DNA of 64,000 bases. It comes from Acinetobacter lwoffii. GTDB taxonomy: Bacteria > Pseudomonadota > Gammaproteobacteria > Pseudomonadales > Moraxellaceae. The position numbers were made by a program, and so were the translations under genes. Every line of letters starts with the position of its first letter. Within the stretch, counting starts at the first letter, position 1. The notes under the pieces are model-generated. The model did no database searches. It saw only the letters and a list, made by a program, of their open reading frames with translations, and was not told where the DNA came from. The stretch is from positions 930,001-994,000 of the forward strand of contig NZ_CP077369.1 of the NCBI RefSeq assembly GCF_019048525.1, in the 5' to 3' direction. Below, piece by piece: positions 18,841 to 27,503 of the stretch.

Positions 18841-20121
18841 ATGTTCCAACGCAATTTATTTTCAAAAAGTATTTTAGCCGCAACCATGGCAGGGGCTGTT
18901 GCATTAACGGGGTGTTCAAAATCTGCTGAAAAAGCAGAAGCCCCGGGCGCAGAAAGCAAAGTCGCAGACAGCGGCGACAAGATTAAAGTCGGGATCCTGC
19001 ATTCATTGTCAGGCACGATGGCAATTTCTGAGACCTCACTGAAAGATACGGCCTTAATGGCGATTAAGGAAATCAATGATAATGGTGGGGTACTGGGTAA
19101 AAAACTGGAACCTGTGGTGGTCGATCCAGCATCTGACTGGCCACTGTTTGCAGAGCAAGCACGTCAGCTGATTACCCAAGACAAAGTCGCGGTAATTTTC
19201 GGTGCATGGACGTCGGTGTCACGTAAATCTGTCTTACCAGTGGTTGAAGAGCTGAATGGCTTATTGTTCTATCCCGTACAGTACGAAGGCCAGGAACAAT
19301 CCAAAAATATTTTTTATACCGGTGCTGCGCCTAACCAGCAAGCCATTCCAGCCGTGGAATACTTGATGAGTGAAGAGGGCGGTAAAGCGGAGCGTTTTGT
19401 TCTGCTCGGTACAGACTATGTTTACCCACGTACCACCAACCAGATTTTACGTGCTTTTTTAAAGTCTAAAGGCGTGGCTGATGCGGACATCATGGAAGAG
19501 TACACGCCATTTGGTCATAGCAACTATCAAACCATTGTCGGCAATGTGAAAAAATTCGCAGCTGGTAAAAAGACTGCGGTGATCTCGACCATCAATGGCG
19601 ACTCGAATGTGCCGTTCTATCGTGAATTGGGTAATCAGGGCATTAAAGCCTCTGATATTCCCGTCATGGCGTTCTCGGTGGGTGAAGAAGAACTGCGTGG
19701 TATTGACACCAAGCCATTGGTCGGTCATTTGGCGTCATGGAACTATTTCATGTCAGTGAAGAATCCGGTCAATACAGAATTTACCAACAAAATGAAGCAG
19801 TATGCGGTGGAATTCAAACTGCCGAATGCAGACAAGCTCGTGACCAATGACCCAATGGAAGCAACTTATGTCGGGATTAACATGTGGAAGCAAGCCGTTG
19901 AAAAAGCAGGTTCTACAGAGGTCGATAAAGTCCGTGAAGCGATGGCAGGTCAGGAATTCAAAGCCCCATCCGGCTATACCTTAAAAATGGATGCGACGAA
20001 TCACCACTTACACAAGCCAGTCATGATTGGTCAGATTCGTGGCGATGGACAGTTTGATGTGGTCTATAAAACGCCACAAGCCATCCAGGCACAGCCTTGG
20101 AGCCCGTACATTCCGAAATAA
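18841..20121 (+). CDS. urtA: Urea ABC transporter, substrate-binding lipoprotein
   Basis: A 426-residue periplasmic binding protein of the branched-chain amino acid/urea class. I use the ATG at 18841, preceded by GGAG at 18828-18831, rather than the in-frame TTG at 18826. The signal peptide ends in a lipobox LTGC. UrtA-type features follow: VGILHSLSGTMAISE, FGAWTSVSRKSVLPVVEE, LFYPVQYEGQEQS and TINGDSNVPFYRELG. It heads the five-gene urt operon and determines substrate specificity. A short-chain amide ligand cannot be excluded from sequence alone. Confidence 0.92.
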   Translation: MFQRNLFSKSILAATMAGAVALTGCSKSAEKAEAPGAESKVADSGDKIKVGILHSLSGTMAISETSLKDTALMAIKEINDNGGVLGKKLEPVVVDPASDWPLFAEQARQLITQDKVAVIFGAWTSVSRKSVLPVVEELNGLLFYPVQYEGQEQSKNIFYTGAAPNQQAIPAVEYLMSEEGGKAERFVLLGTDYVYPRTTNQILRAFLKSKGVADADIMEEYTPFGHSNYQTIVGNVKKFAAGKKTAVISTINGDSNVPFYRELGNQGIKASDIPVMAFSVGEEELRGIDTKPLVGHLASWNYFMSVKNPVNTEFTNKMKQYAVEFKLPNADKLVTNDPMEATYVGINMWKQAVEKAGSTEVDKVREAMAGQEFKAPSGYTLKMDATNHHLHKPVMIGQIRGDGQFDVVYKTPQAIQAQPWSPYIPK

Positions 20122-20215
20122 CAGCTATCTTTTGCCTGCCACAGCCGTGGCAGGTGTCCTCTGATTTTTTTCTTACTCTCCACGGAAAATTTCCAATGGA
20201 ATAGGGGTGAATATA

Positions 20216-21847
20216 ATGAATATTCGCGTGAATATCGCCGCTATTTTTCTGGTATTTGTACAGGTTATTTGTGTGCAACTGGTATCAGCAGAACAATCCT
20301 CAAATAGCACTGCATTGACTGCAGCAATACAACAAGATGCAATCCAGCAATTTGTGCAAGGTGATTTTGCCCAGCGCCGTGCTTTACTGAAGCAATGGCC
20401 GGGCAGTATTGAGCAGTTAGATCAGCTTGCAGAATATGTTGAAAACGAGCAGCTTTATAGTGGGGCTAATGGTCAAACCTATATTTTAGAATCGGACGAA
20501 AAATTACTCAGCTATCCGAGTCTAGGCATCGTTGCAGATTGGCCGAGTGACTTATCACAAGTGACTTTGGTGAATACCTTGCGTAAAGCGCTCAACTTTG
20601 GTTTGGCACAAAGAAAACTCAAATCTGAAGATGCTTCCGAGCGTTTAGAAGCGATTGATATTTATGAAAGCAACTTGGCAGAGCTGAATGTTGCTCACAT
20701 CAATGCCCTGTATTTGAACGAACAAAATAACAAAGTCAAAGCCCGTTTGGCCCAGCTTAAAGCGCGTCTGGATTATCAAGATGCAGATGTCTTAGTTAAA
20801 ATTCAAGCGGCGAAAGCCTTGCAAGACTCCAATCGTCCCGATGTCTTGGCGATGGTGGAAAATGAGCTAACACAGCCGAATTTACATCCAGAGCTGAAAG
20901 CGGCTTTGCTTGAAGCGAAAAGCAGTATTAAAACCCGTATTCAAGCCAGCGAATGGACAGGACATTTATTTTCAGGTTTAAGTACTGCGAGTATTCTACT
21001 GCTTGCTGCACTGGGTCTTGCGATTACTTATGGTTTGCTCGGTGTGATTAATATGGCGCATGGCGAGCTGATTATGATTGGTGCCTATACCACTTATGTG
21101 GTGCAAAGCCTGTTTAAAAGTTATTTGGGTAGCTATGTCGATTGGTACTTAATCGCCGCGATTCCTGCGGCATTCTTGGTGAGTGGACTGATCGGCATGT
21201 TGATTGAACGTACCGTGATTCGTCCGCTATATGGTCGCCAGTTGGAAACCTTGCTTGCCACTTTTGGTGTCAGCCTGATTCTGATGCAATTGGTACGCAT
21301 GACTTTTGGTGCGCAAAATGTCGAAGTTTCTAACATTTCCTGGCTGTCAGGCGGGATCTCGATTACTCCAAGCTTGATGCTGCCCTATAACCGTATTGCG
21401 ATTATTGTCTTTACCATTGCAGTGCTTTTGTTGTTGGTTTACCTACTGAATAAAACCCGTTTTGGCTTGTTTGTACGTGCGGTGACGCAAAACCGTCAAA
21501 TGGCGCGAGCAGTCGGTATTCGTTCAAGCCGTATCGACATGATGGCCTTTGGTTTAGGTTCAGGTCTTGCAGGACTAGCCGGATGTGCTTTGGCACAAGT
21601 CGGTAACGTCGGGCCGGATTTAGGGCAAAACTATATTATTGATGCCTTCTTGGTTGTAGTAGTCGGTGGTGTAGGTCAGGTGTGGGGTGCAGTCCTTGCA
21701 GCGCTTGGTCTGGGTATTAGCGGTACCGCCTTGGAAATTGGCATTGGTGCAGTACTGGCAAAAATTGTTCTCTTGGTGCTTGTGATTTTGTTTATTCAAA
21801 AACGTCCACAAGGTTTGTTTGCCATCAAAGGCCGTTTTGTGGAGTAA
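20216..21847 (+). CDS. urtB: Urea ABC transporter, permease UrtB
   Basis: A 543-residue inner-membrane permease. The start at 20216 is favoured over GTG 20207 because AGGGGTGA lies just upstream. A signal-like N-terminus and a periplasmic helical domain (about 25-240) precede the LivH-type membrane domain (about 245-540, ALGLAITYGLLGVINMAHGELIMIGAY). The long extra N-terminal domain is characteristic of UrtB rather than LivH. It would pair with UrtC to form the channel. A 94-base gap follows urtA. Confidence 0.92.
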   Translation: MNIRVNIAAIFLVFVQVICVQLVSAEQSSNSTALTAAIQQDAIQQFVQGDFAQRRALLKQWPGSIEQLDQLAEYVENEQLYSGANGQTYILESDEKLLSYPSLGIVADWPSDLSQVTLVNTLRKALNFGLAQRKLKSEDASERLEAIDIYESNLAELNVAHINALYLNEQNNKVKARLAQLKARLDYQDADVLVKIQAAKALQDSNRPDVLAMVENELTQPNLHPELKAALLEAKSSIKTRIQASEWTGHLFSGLSTASILLLAALGLAITYGLLGVINMAHGELIMIGAYTTYVVQSLFKSYLGSYVDWYLIAAIPAAFLVSGLIGMLIERTVIRPLYGRQLETLLATFGVSLILMQLVRMTFGAQNVEVSNISWLSGGISITPSLMLPYNRIAIIVFTIAVLLLLVYLLNKTRFGLFVRAVTQNRQMARAVGIRSSRIDMMAFGLGSGLAGLAGCALAQVGNVGPDLGQNYIIDAFLVVVVGGVGQVWGAVLAALGLGISGTALEIGIGAVLAKIVLLVLVILFIQKRPQGLFAIKGRFVE

Positions 21848-21851
21848 GCAC

Positions 21852-22925
21852 ATGAAGATTACACAATTATTATCCGACAAACCGCATAGTGGCATTGCGA
21901 TTGCCGTATGCTTTGCCATTTTATTGGCATTGCCATGGTTACACCTGTTACCTGCCGATTCAACCCTGCATTTATCTGCGTATTGGGTCACCTTGATTGG
22001 CAAAATCATGTGTTTGGCTCTGGTCGCTTTGGCACTGGATTTAGTTTGGGGCTATGCCGGAATTTTAAGTTTAGGACATGGTTTGTACTTTGCCCTTGGC
22101 GGTTATGCCTTTGGGATGTACTTAATGCGCCAGTCTGCAGGGGATGGCATTCCTGACTTTATGCGCTTCCTTAGTTGGACGGAAGTGCCATGGTTTTGGG
22201 TCGGTACGGAATACTTCCTTTGGTCATTGGTATTGGTGGTATTAGTGCCGGGCATCATCGCCTTTATTTTCGGCTTCTTTGCCTTCCGTTCCAAAATTAA
22301 AGGCGTGTATTTCTCGATTATTACCCAAGCTATGACTTTTGCCGCTGCATTACTTTTCTTCCGTAATGAAACCGGCTTTGGTGGCAACAACGGCTTTACC
22401 GGTTTTAAAACCATTTTAGGCCTGGACATTACCTCGGCATCGATGCGGGCAAGTTTGTGCTTTATCACCGCTTTGGTATTGTTGCTGTGCTTTATTGGTT
22501 TACGTCATTTAATGAATAAACCTTATGGCCGTGTACTCGGTGCAATTCGTGACAGCGAAAACCGTCTGCAATATTTGGGCTACCGTACCTTGTGGTACAA
22601 GCTCTCGGCATGGGTGCTATCTGCGGTGATTGCAGGCATTGCAGGGGCACTGTATGTGCCACAAGCCGGCATTATTAACCCAAGTGAAATGAACCCGGTG
22701 AACTCGATTGAAATGGCAGTCTGGGTGGCAGCGGGTGGACGTGGCACGCTGATTGGTCCATTGATTGGGGCAGGCTTAATCAATGGAGTAAAAACCTATT
22801 TTACTTCGGCTTATCCTGAAGCATGGCTGTTGATTTTGGGTACGTTATTTATTGTAGTGACCATCTTCCTGCCAAAAGGCATTATTGGTCTGTTTGACCG
22901 TTTTAAAAAGGAGCGTAGCGAATGA
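21852..22925 (+). CDS. urtC: Urea ABC transporter, permease UrtC
   Basis: A 357-residue LivM-type permease with about nine to ten membrane helices. LVWGYAGILSLGHGLYFALGGYAFGMYLM is the conserved LivM motif, and IRDSENRLQYLGYRT is the ABC-contacting loop. The ATG at 21852 follows GGAG at 21841-21844, inside the urtB stop region. A longer frame begins upstream within urtB but has no ribosome site. It ends with an ATGA overlap with urtD. Confidence 0.93.
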   Translation: MKITQLLSDKPHSGIAIAVCFAILLALPWLHLLPADSTLHLSAYWVTLIGKIMCLALVALALDLVWGYAGILSLGHGLYFALGGYAFGMYLMRQSAGDGIPDFMRFLSWTEVPWFWVGTEYFLWSLVLVVLVPGIIAFIFGFFAFRSKIKGVYFSIITQAMTFAAALLFFRNETGFGGNNGFTGFKTILGLDITSASMRASLCFITALVLLLCFIGLRHLMNKPYGRVLGAIRDSENRLQYLGYRTLWYKLSAWVLSAVIAGIAGALYVPQAGIINPSEMNPVNSIEMAVWVAAGGRGTLIGPLIGAGLINGVKTYFTSAYPEAWLLILGTLFIVVTIFLPKGIIGLFDRFKKERSE

Positions 22926-23740
22926 GCGAGATCCTGCAACCGCATGGTGGTCATGCTTCTGAAGGCTATGGTCGCCCAAAAGAACAAGGCGCGGACTTTA
23001 CCCATGGCATTGCATTGTATCTGGAAAAAGTCAGTGTCTGGTTTGATGCCTTTCGTGCCCTAAATGATTTATCGCTGTATATCGAAGAAGGGGAATTACG
23101 CTGCATCATTGGACCGAACGGGGCGGGGAAAACCACCCTCATGGATGTGATTACCGGAAAAACCCGTCCAACTGAAGGCGCTGCATTTTTCGGGCAAAAC
23201 TATGACCTAGCCAAAATGAGTACCGAGCAAATTGCTGAAGCAGGCATTGGACGTAAATTCCAAAAACCGACGGTGTTTGAAAATTTCAGCGTCATGGAAA
23301 ATCTGCTTCTAGCAGCACCCAAAGACAAGCGCGTGAAAAAGAGTTTCTTTAGCAAACTCGATCCCGATGCCCAAAATGCCCTGGATGAATCACTTGCGCA
23401 AATTCGTCTGCAAGAGTTCATTAATAAACCTGCTGGCTTGCTGTCGCATGGTCAAAAGCAATGGTTAGAAATCGGCATGTTGTTGATGCAACGTCCAAAA
23501 CTGATTTTACTGGATGAACCTGTAGCAGGCATGACCGATGCCGAAACCGAGCGCACGGCGGAGCTGTGTTTAGAACTCAAGAAAAATCACACCCTCGTTG
23601 TGGTTGAGCATGACATGAGCTTTATCGATACTATTAGTGAAAAAGTCACGGTACTGGCGCAAGGGGCAATTTTGGCAGAAGGCACATTGGCAGAAGTACA
23701 AGCCAATGAAGATGTCATTGAAAAGTATTTAGGGCGTTAA
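22922..23740 (+). CDS. urtD: Urea ABC transporter, ATP-binding protein UrtD
   Basis: A 272-residue ATPase of the LivG class. It has Walker A GPNGAGKTT, an LLSHGQKQWLEIGMLL signature loop (LSHGQ in place of LSGGQ, usual for UrtD), Walker B LILLDEPVAGM and a switch His in VVVEHDMSF. An N-terminal extension of about 35 residues precedes the ATPase core. The start overlaps the urtC stop as ATGA, implying coupled translation. Confidence 0.94.
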   Translation: MSEILQPHGGHASEGYGRPKEQGADFTHGIALYLEKVSVWFDAFRALNDLSLYIEEGELRCIIGPNGAGKTTLMDVITGKTRPTEGAAFFGQNYDLAKMSTEQIAEAGIGRKFQKPTVFENFSVMENLLLAAPKDKRVKKSFFSKLDPDAQNALDESLAQIRLQEFINKPAGLLSHGQKQWLEIGMLLMQRPKLILLDEPVAGMTDAETERTAELCLELKKNHTLVVVEHDMSFIDTISEKVTVLAQGAILAEGTLAEVQANEDVIEKYLGR

Positions 23741-23750
23741 GGAGCTTGCG

Positions 23751-24449
23751 ATGTTAGAAGTCAAAGACGTCAATCAATTTTATGGCGGCAGTCATATTTT
23801 ACGTGATGTGTCGTTGACTGCACCTGTGGGTGAATGTTCGGTGGTGCTTGGACGCAATGGGGTGGGGAAAACCACGCTCCTTAAATGTCTGATGGGTATT
23901 TTACCGATTAAATCCGGACAGATTTTGCTGGATGGCAAGGACATTTCGAAACTCAGTCCTGAACAGCGTGTACGTGAAGGTTTGGCTTATGTGCCACAAG
24001 GTCGAGATATTTTTTCAACGCTGACGGTGGAGGAAAATATCCTCATTGGTATGGCGAAATATAAAGGAGCAAAGACACGCAAAGTGCCTGAGCATCTCTA
24101 TGAAATTTTCCCTGTCTTGGACGAAATGAAGCATCGCCGTGGGGGAGATTTATCCGGTGGACAGCAGCAGCAGCTTGCCATTGCACGTGCACTTGCTTCT
24201 GAACCGCGTGTGCTGATTTTGGATGAACCGACTGAAGGCATTCAACCATCCATTATTAAAGACATTGGCCGGGTCATTCGTAAACTGGCGGATGGTGGTG
24301 AGATGGCGATTGTGCTGGTTGAGCAGTTTTATGACTTTGCTGAAGAACTTGCCGATGGTTATACCGTGATGGCACGTGGGCAGGTTGTGGTGCAAGGTGT
24401 GGGCAGTGAAATGCCGGAGAAGGGAATTCGGGAGTTGGTGGCGATTTAA
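23751..24449 (+). CDS. urtE: Urea ABC transporter, ATP-binding protein UrtE
   Basis: A 232-residue ATPase of the LivF class. It has Walker A GRNGVGKTTLLK, signature LSGGQQQQLAIARAL, Walker B VLILDEPTEGIQPS and VLVEQFYDFAEELADGY near the end. GVGKTT and EQFYDFA are typical of UrtE. It follows urtD by ten bases with a GGAG site. It is the last gene of the operon: a palindrome follows, now interrupted by an insertion sequence. No urease gene is in the window. Confidence 0.94.
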   Translation: MLEVKDVNQFYGGSHILRDVSLTAPVGECSVVLGRNGVGKTTLLKCLMGILPIKSGQILLDGKDISKLSPEQRVREGLAYVPQGRDIFSTLTVEENILIGMAKYKGAKTRKVPEHLYEIFPVLDEMKHRRGGDLSGGQQQQLAIARALASEPRVLILDEPTEGIQPSIIKDIGRVIRKLADGGEMAIVLVEQFYDFAEELADGYTVMARGQVVVQGVGSEMPEKGIRELVAI

Positions 24450-24461
24450 TTTCCCTCACCC

Positions 24462-24479
24462 TAACCCTCTCCCTATGGG
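24462..24479. repeat. Left half of a palindrome behind urtE, interrupted by an insertion sequence
   Basis: Removing the element and one duplication restores CCCTCTCCC-TAT-GGGAGAGGG, a nine-base-pair stem (right half at 25850-25862). It resembles the REP-like palindromes behind psd and may have been the transcription end of the urt operon. Confidence 0.65.
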
Positions 24480-24496
24480 CATAGGTATCTACACAT

Positions 24497-25729
24497 CTAT
24501 GAGATACCTAATGCCATTGTGGCTATCTCATTGAGTTCATCTATTGAATATTCCGAGAGCAGTTGAAGAGTGTTCAGTAAAATCGAAAGCCCTGCCAATA
24601 AGGCAGGTGCACTTTCCAACCTACCTCTTTTCTGCTGCCGACCTGAAAGACGGGTGAGAAATACACGAATTTTCTGATGGTGTTCATCTTCAGAACGCTG
24701 GATTCGCCAAGTTAAAACACAAGCCATACAGCTAATCAGTAACCGCCTTAAAATGGCTTCAGGTCTGGTCTGAAGCCATGCTTCAATATCATGACCTGCC
24801 TGCTTGAGCAGCTTGAAATAGCATTCAATTGTCCAGCGCCAGTAATACCAGGTCGTCATCTCTACCGTAGTAATCTCTGATGGAACATTGCTGATTAGTG
24901 ACCATCTTGCGACGGTCTTATCCTGATCATCTTTCACTACGGCAACAATTAATCTGGCTTCAATCGCACTCCCTGGCTGGGGAGCAACCCGTTGGCCTGA
25001 ATCGTCATTTCTCTTCGGTTTTGCTGCACGTGTTATCCGGATAGCAGTTTCTCCCACATGCAACATATGCCGGTTTCCTTTATAGGCAATCGGCTGGACC
25101 TGCTGCGTTTCTACTCGTTCTGCGGCTTCTGCAACTTTGCATGTTTTGCCCTGATGCTCAATTCGATGGCCTTCTTTCGCCCGAATCAGCCATTTAAAAC
25201 CCTGGCTGCTCATTTCCCTTAGGTGGGCAATGGAGTCACCTTCACGATCAATGATATGAACACATGTTTTCTCAATGGGATATTGTTCAATCACTTTGAT
25301 TTGTTCGGTAAGTGAATCTAGATGAGATTTGCGCCCAGCAGAGTGTTGACTGAATGTGGAATAGCAGCCTGAGGCATCTGATAGTGTCTGCGCCAGTGGC
25401 GCAATAGGTAGTCCCGAGGCTGCATCAACCAGCAGACTGCTTTGCAATTCATAGCCTGAATCATATTGATGGGTTCTTTGCAGGCGCTGAATTTTATGAT
25501 GGTGTTTCACATACTGTAGCTGAGACCAGTCATGAACAATCAATGCATATTGATGCGGTGATGCCTTGATCTGTTCACATGCAAGATGTTCAATTGGCTG
25601 GTTTAACTGACTAAAAGAGATTTTGTCATTATTCAGGAATCGCCAGACCGCTTGTGTGGTTGCGAAACTCGACTTTTGGGCAGAAGCCAGGTCTTTGATT
25701 GCCGGAGCAAGTGAAGCAAGAGGGTTCAT
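24497..25729 (-). CDS. IS4-family (IS50/Tn5-like) transposase
   Basis: A 410-residue DDE transposase. The N-terminal region (LASLAPAIKDLASAQKSSFATTQAVWRFLNND) resembles Tn5-type transposases. VHDWSQLQYV carries the first Asp, HIIDREGDSIAHL the second, and YYWRWTIECYFKLLKQAGHDIE the Glu, matching Y-2-R-3-E-6-K. The frame is intact. The start ATG (25729) lies 57 bases inside the 32-bp palindrome. Confidence 0.9.
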   Translation of the reverse strand: MNPLASLAPAIKDLASAQKSSFATTQAVWRFLNNDKISFSQLNQPIEHLACEQIKASPHQYALIVHDWSQLQYVKHHHKIQRLQRTHQYDSGYELQSSLLVDAASGLPIAPLAQTLSDASGCYSTFSQHSAGRKSHLDSLTEQIKVIEQYPIEKTCVHIIDREGDSIAHLREMSSQGFKWLIRAKEGHRIEHQGKTCKVAEAAERVETQQVQPIAYKGNRHMLHVGETAIRITRAAKPKRNDDSGQRVAPQPGSAIEARLIVAVVKDDQDKTVARWSLISNVPSEITTVEMTTWYYWRWTIECYFKLLKQAGHDIEAWLQTRPEAILRRLLISCMACVLTWRIQRSEDEHHQKIRVFLTRLSGRQQKRGRLESAPALLAGLSILLNTLQLLSEYSIDELNEIATMALGIS

Positions 25730-25786
25730 ATTGAGCTTTACAAGGCTGTTATAGCGCTTGACAAGACGCTGATCCAGGCCAGAGAT

Positions 25787-25818
25787 GTTAAATTGAAGAG
25801 CATGCTCTTCAATTTAAC
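25787..25818. repeat. 32-bp perfect palindrome upstream of the transposase
   Basis: The two 16-base arms, GTTAAATTGAAGAGCA and its complement, meet without a loop. It lies in the leader of the minus-strand transposase. Transcripts entering from outside would fold here, which is how some IS10/IS50-type elements limit transposase made from read-in RNA. That role is inferred. Confidence 0.85.
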
Positions 25819-25873
25819 GCAAAGTTCAGGAATTGTGTAGATACCTATGCCCTATGGGAGAGGGAAACTCTCT

Positions 25874-26431
25874 TTAGATTTTTAATAGTTTTAATAAATA
25901 CTCTTCAATCTGAAATTCTAACACTCGCTCTTTATCAAAGGCTTTATCTAACCATGATGTAGTCCAACCTTTTTCACTCATTTTGATTATATCGGGATGA
26001 TCAAGTCCAATTAGTTCATCAGACTCAAAAAACATGTAAATTTCAGATATAGTTTCAATGTATTTTTCTGAAAGTGTATCAAAATATTCATCATTTTGGA
26101 TTTTGCTTAAACGATTTAAAACCTTTTCCAAATTAACCATACTATGTCCTAATGACTCTAGTAAATTTTGATAGTTAGCAGGTATCGGATTCAAATAATA
26201 TTCTGATATAAGTAGAAAATTATTATCTTTTTCTGTTTCATAATTGAATTTGTTAACGATTTTAAAATTCAATGCAGAGACTTCATGTACAGTATCTAAT
26301 GCATCTAAAACAAAATCTCGTTGTAGGCTTTTATTAAATTGTTTTTTCCAAGAATGAAGTGCAAATACTGCAACAATCAATGTGCCTAAGCTAGTAATAA
26401 AACTACCTAATGTGAGTAAGTTGGAATCCAA
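25874..26431 (-). CDS. Hypothetical membrane-anchored protein
   Basis: I do not recognise this 185-residue protein. One membrane helix is near the N-terminus (about 5-27, LTLGSFITSLGTLIVAVFALHSW). A soluble helical, acidic domain of about 155 residues follows, presumably cytoplasmic. The frame starts at TTG (26431). The gene is clearly more AT-rich than its surroundings, and it lies directly beside an insertion sequence, so horizontal acquisition is possible. Confidence 0.6.
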   Translation of the reverse strand: MDSNLLTLGSFITSLGTLIVAVFALHSWKKQFNKSLQRDFVLDALDTVHEVSALNFKIVNKFNYETEKDNNFLLISEYYLNPIPANYQNLLESLGHSMVNLEKVLNRLSKIQNDEYFDTLSEKYIETISEIYMFFESDELIGLDHPDIIKMSEKGWTTSWLDKAFDKERVLEFQIEEYLLKLLKI

Positions 26432-26608
26432 ATTTTTAGCTCTTAAAATTATTTTTAGTCATTTGAGTATATAACAAAAAATAATTAGGCTAGATATAAC
26501 TTCTTCTGAAGTTTCAATAGTTTGATTGAATTGAAAAATTACAATGATATTCACTTCCAATCAGATCCACCATTGCAAAATCACCCAGAGTGTCTAAGCT
26601 CAAAAGCG

Positions 26609-27331
26609 CTACTCCACTTTTAAGTATGCACCCTCTGCCGAGACATTATGACCAAAACCACAAGACATCGGATTGCTGCTATTCACCACAATCTGTTGTC
26701 CAATTTGAGCGTTAAACTGAAATTTTAAATCAATTTTGCAATCTTCTACGCTGTAATTGGTCTGAGCTTTATTCAGTGGCATGCGGGTTGAAAATTCTCC
26801 CATATTTGGTCCATAAATCAGACTGCGCAAACCCATATAGAGTCCATTAAACTCAATTTGGTAGGCATTCGAAGCCCGTTTAACTTCCATCGTATTCCAT
26901 TGACCAAAACCTGCATAACGAACATATTTTCCTGCAAGACTCTTTGATTTTTCTGGTGCAGGTAACTGTTTTAGATTGAACTGGCTGGCTTTAGCATTCG
27001 GGAAAACCGAGAACCAGGCGCGTGCCCATTGCGGCTTTCCAAGCTTGGCATAACTTAAGCCAACATTATTAAACGCCGTGGTGATATCACGCTCAGAAAA
27101 AGCTGTACCACCGTCTTCTACATTCATCGCACAAAAGGATGACCATGCGGCTTGTTGCTCAAATTGCGCTATGGCCTTTTGATATTGTTTTTGGTCGTAG
27201 AATTTTTTGCCATTATTTGCATAGCTTTGCACTTTGCTACAGCCTGAACGGAGCTCTTTTTCAAAGTCTGAATCAGCAAAAGTGAGCATACTTAAACTTA
27301 AAAGACCAATAGACAATAGAGATTTATACAT
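26609..27331 (-). CDS. Hypothetical exported protein with TPR-like N-terminal half
   Basis: A 240-residue protein. I start it at 27331 because MYKSLLSIGLLSLSMLTFA is a good signal peptide ending near residue 19; the longer frame adds an unlikely 30 residues. The N-terminal half (about 35-130) looks like two to three TPR repeats (FYDQKQYQKAIAQFEQQAAW, AFNNVGLSYAKLGKPQWARAWF). The C-terminal half is beta-rich with two Cys. Function unknown; probably periplasmic. AT-rich neighbourhood. Confidence 0.65.
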   Translation of the reverse strand: MYKSLLSIGLLSLSMLTFADSDFEKELRSGCSKVQSYANNGKKFYDQKQYQKAIAQFEQQAAWSSFCAMNVEDGGTAFSERDITTAFNNVGLSYAKLGKPQWARAWFSVFPNAKASQFNLKQLPAPEKSKSLAGKYVRYAGFGQWNTMEVKRASNAYQIEFNGLYMGLRSLIYGPNMGEFSTRMPLNKAQTNYSVEDCKIDLKFQFNAQIGQQIVVNSSNPMSCGFGHNVSAEGAYLKVE

Positions 27332-27503
27332 GGTGTTATTCAGTATGATTTTGAGCTGAATAAAACATAGCCGCTCGTATAAGTAAATAGAACTTGTGCT
27401 TATTAAACTGGATAACAACAAAATATCGTGATGGCCAAGTATTAAAAAGCTGAAGAGTAGTGTCCAGAAAGCAGTTCTGGAATAGTTTTAAACTAAGAAT
27501 GAA

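Larger units (their letters stand above)
24480..25849 (-). mobile_element. Complete IS4-family insertion sequence (third type), 1370 bp
   Basis: The ends are 16-bp perfect inverted repeats, CATAGGTATCTACACA and its complement. They are flanked by a 9-bp target duplication, CCCTATGGG, at 24471-24479 and 25850-25858. The transposase is on the minus strand. A 32-bp perfect palindrome (25787-25818) lies between the right end and the transposase start. The insertion is at the exact centre of a palindrome behind urtE. Confidence 0.94.
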
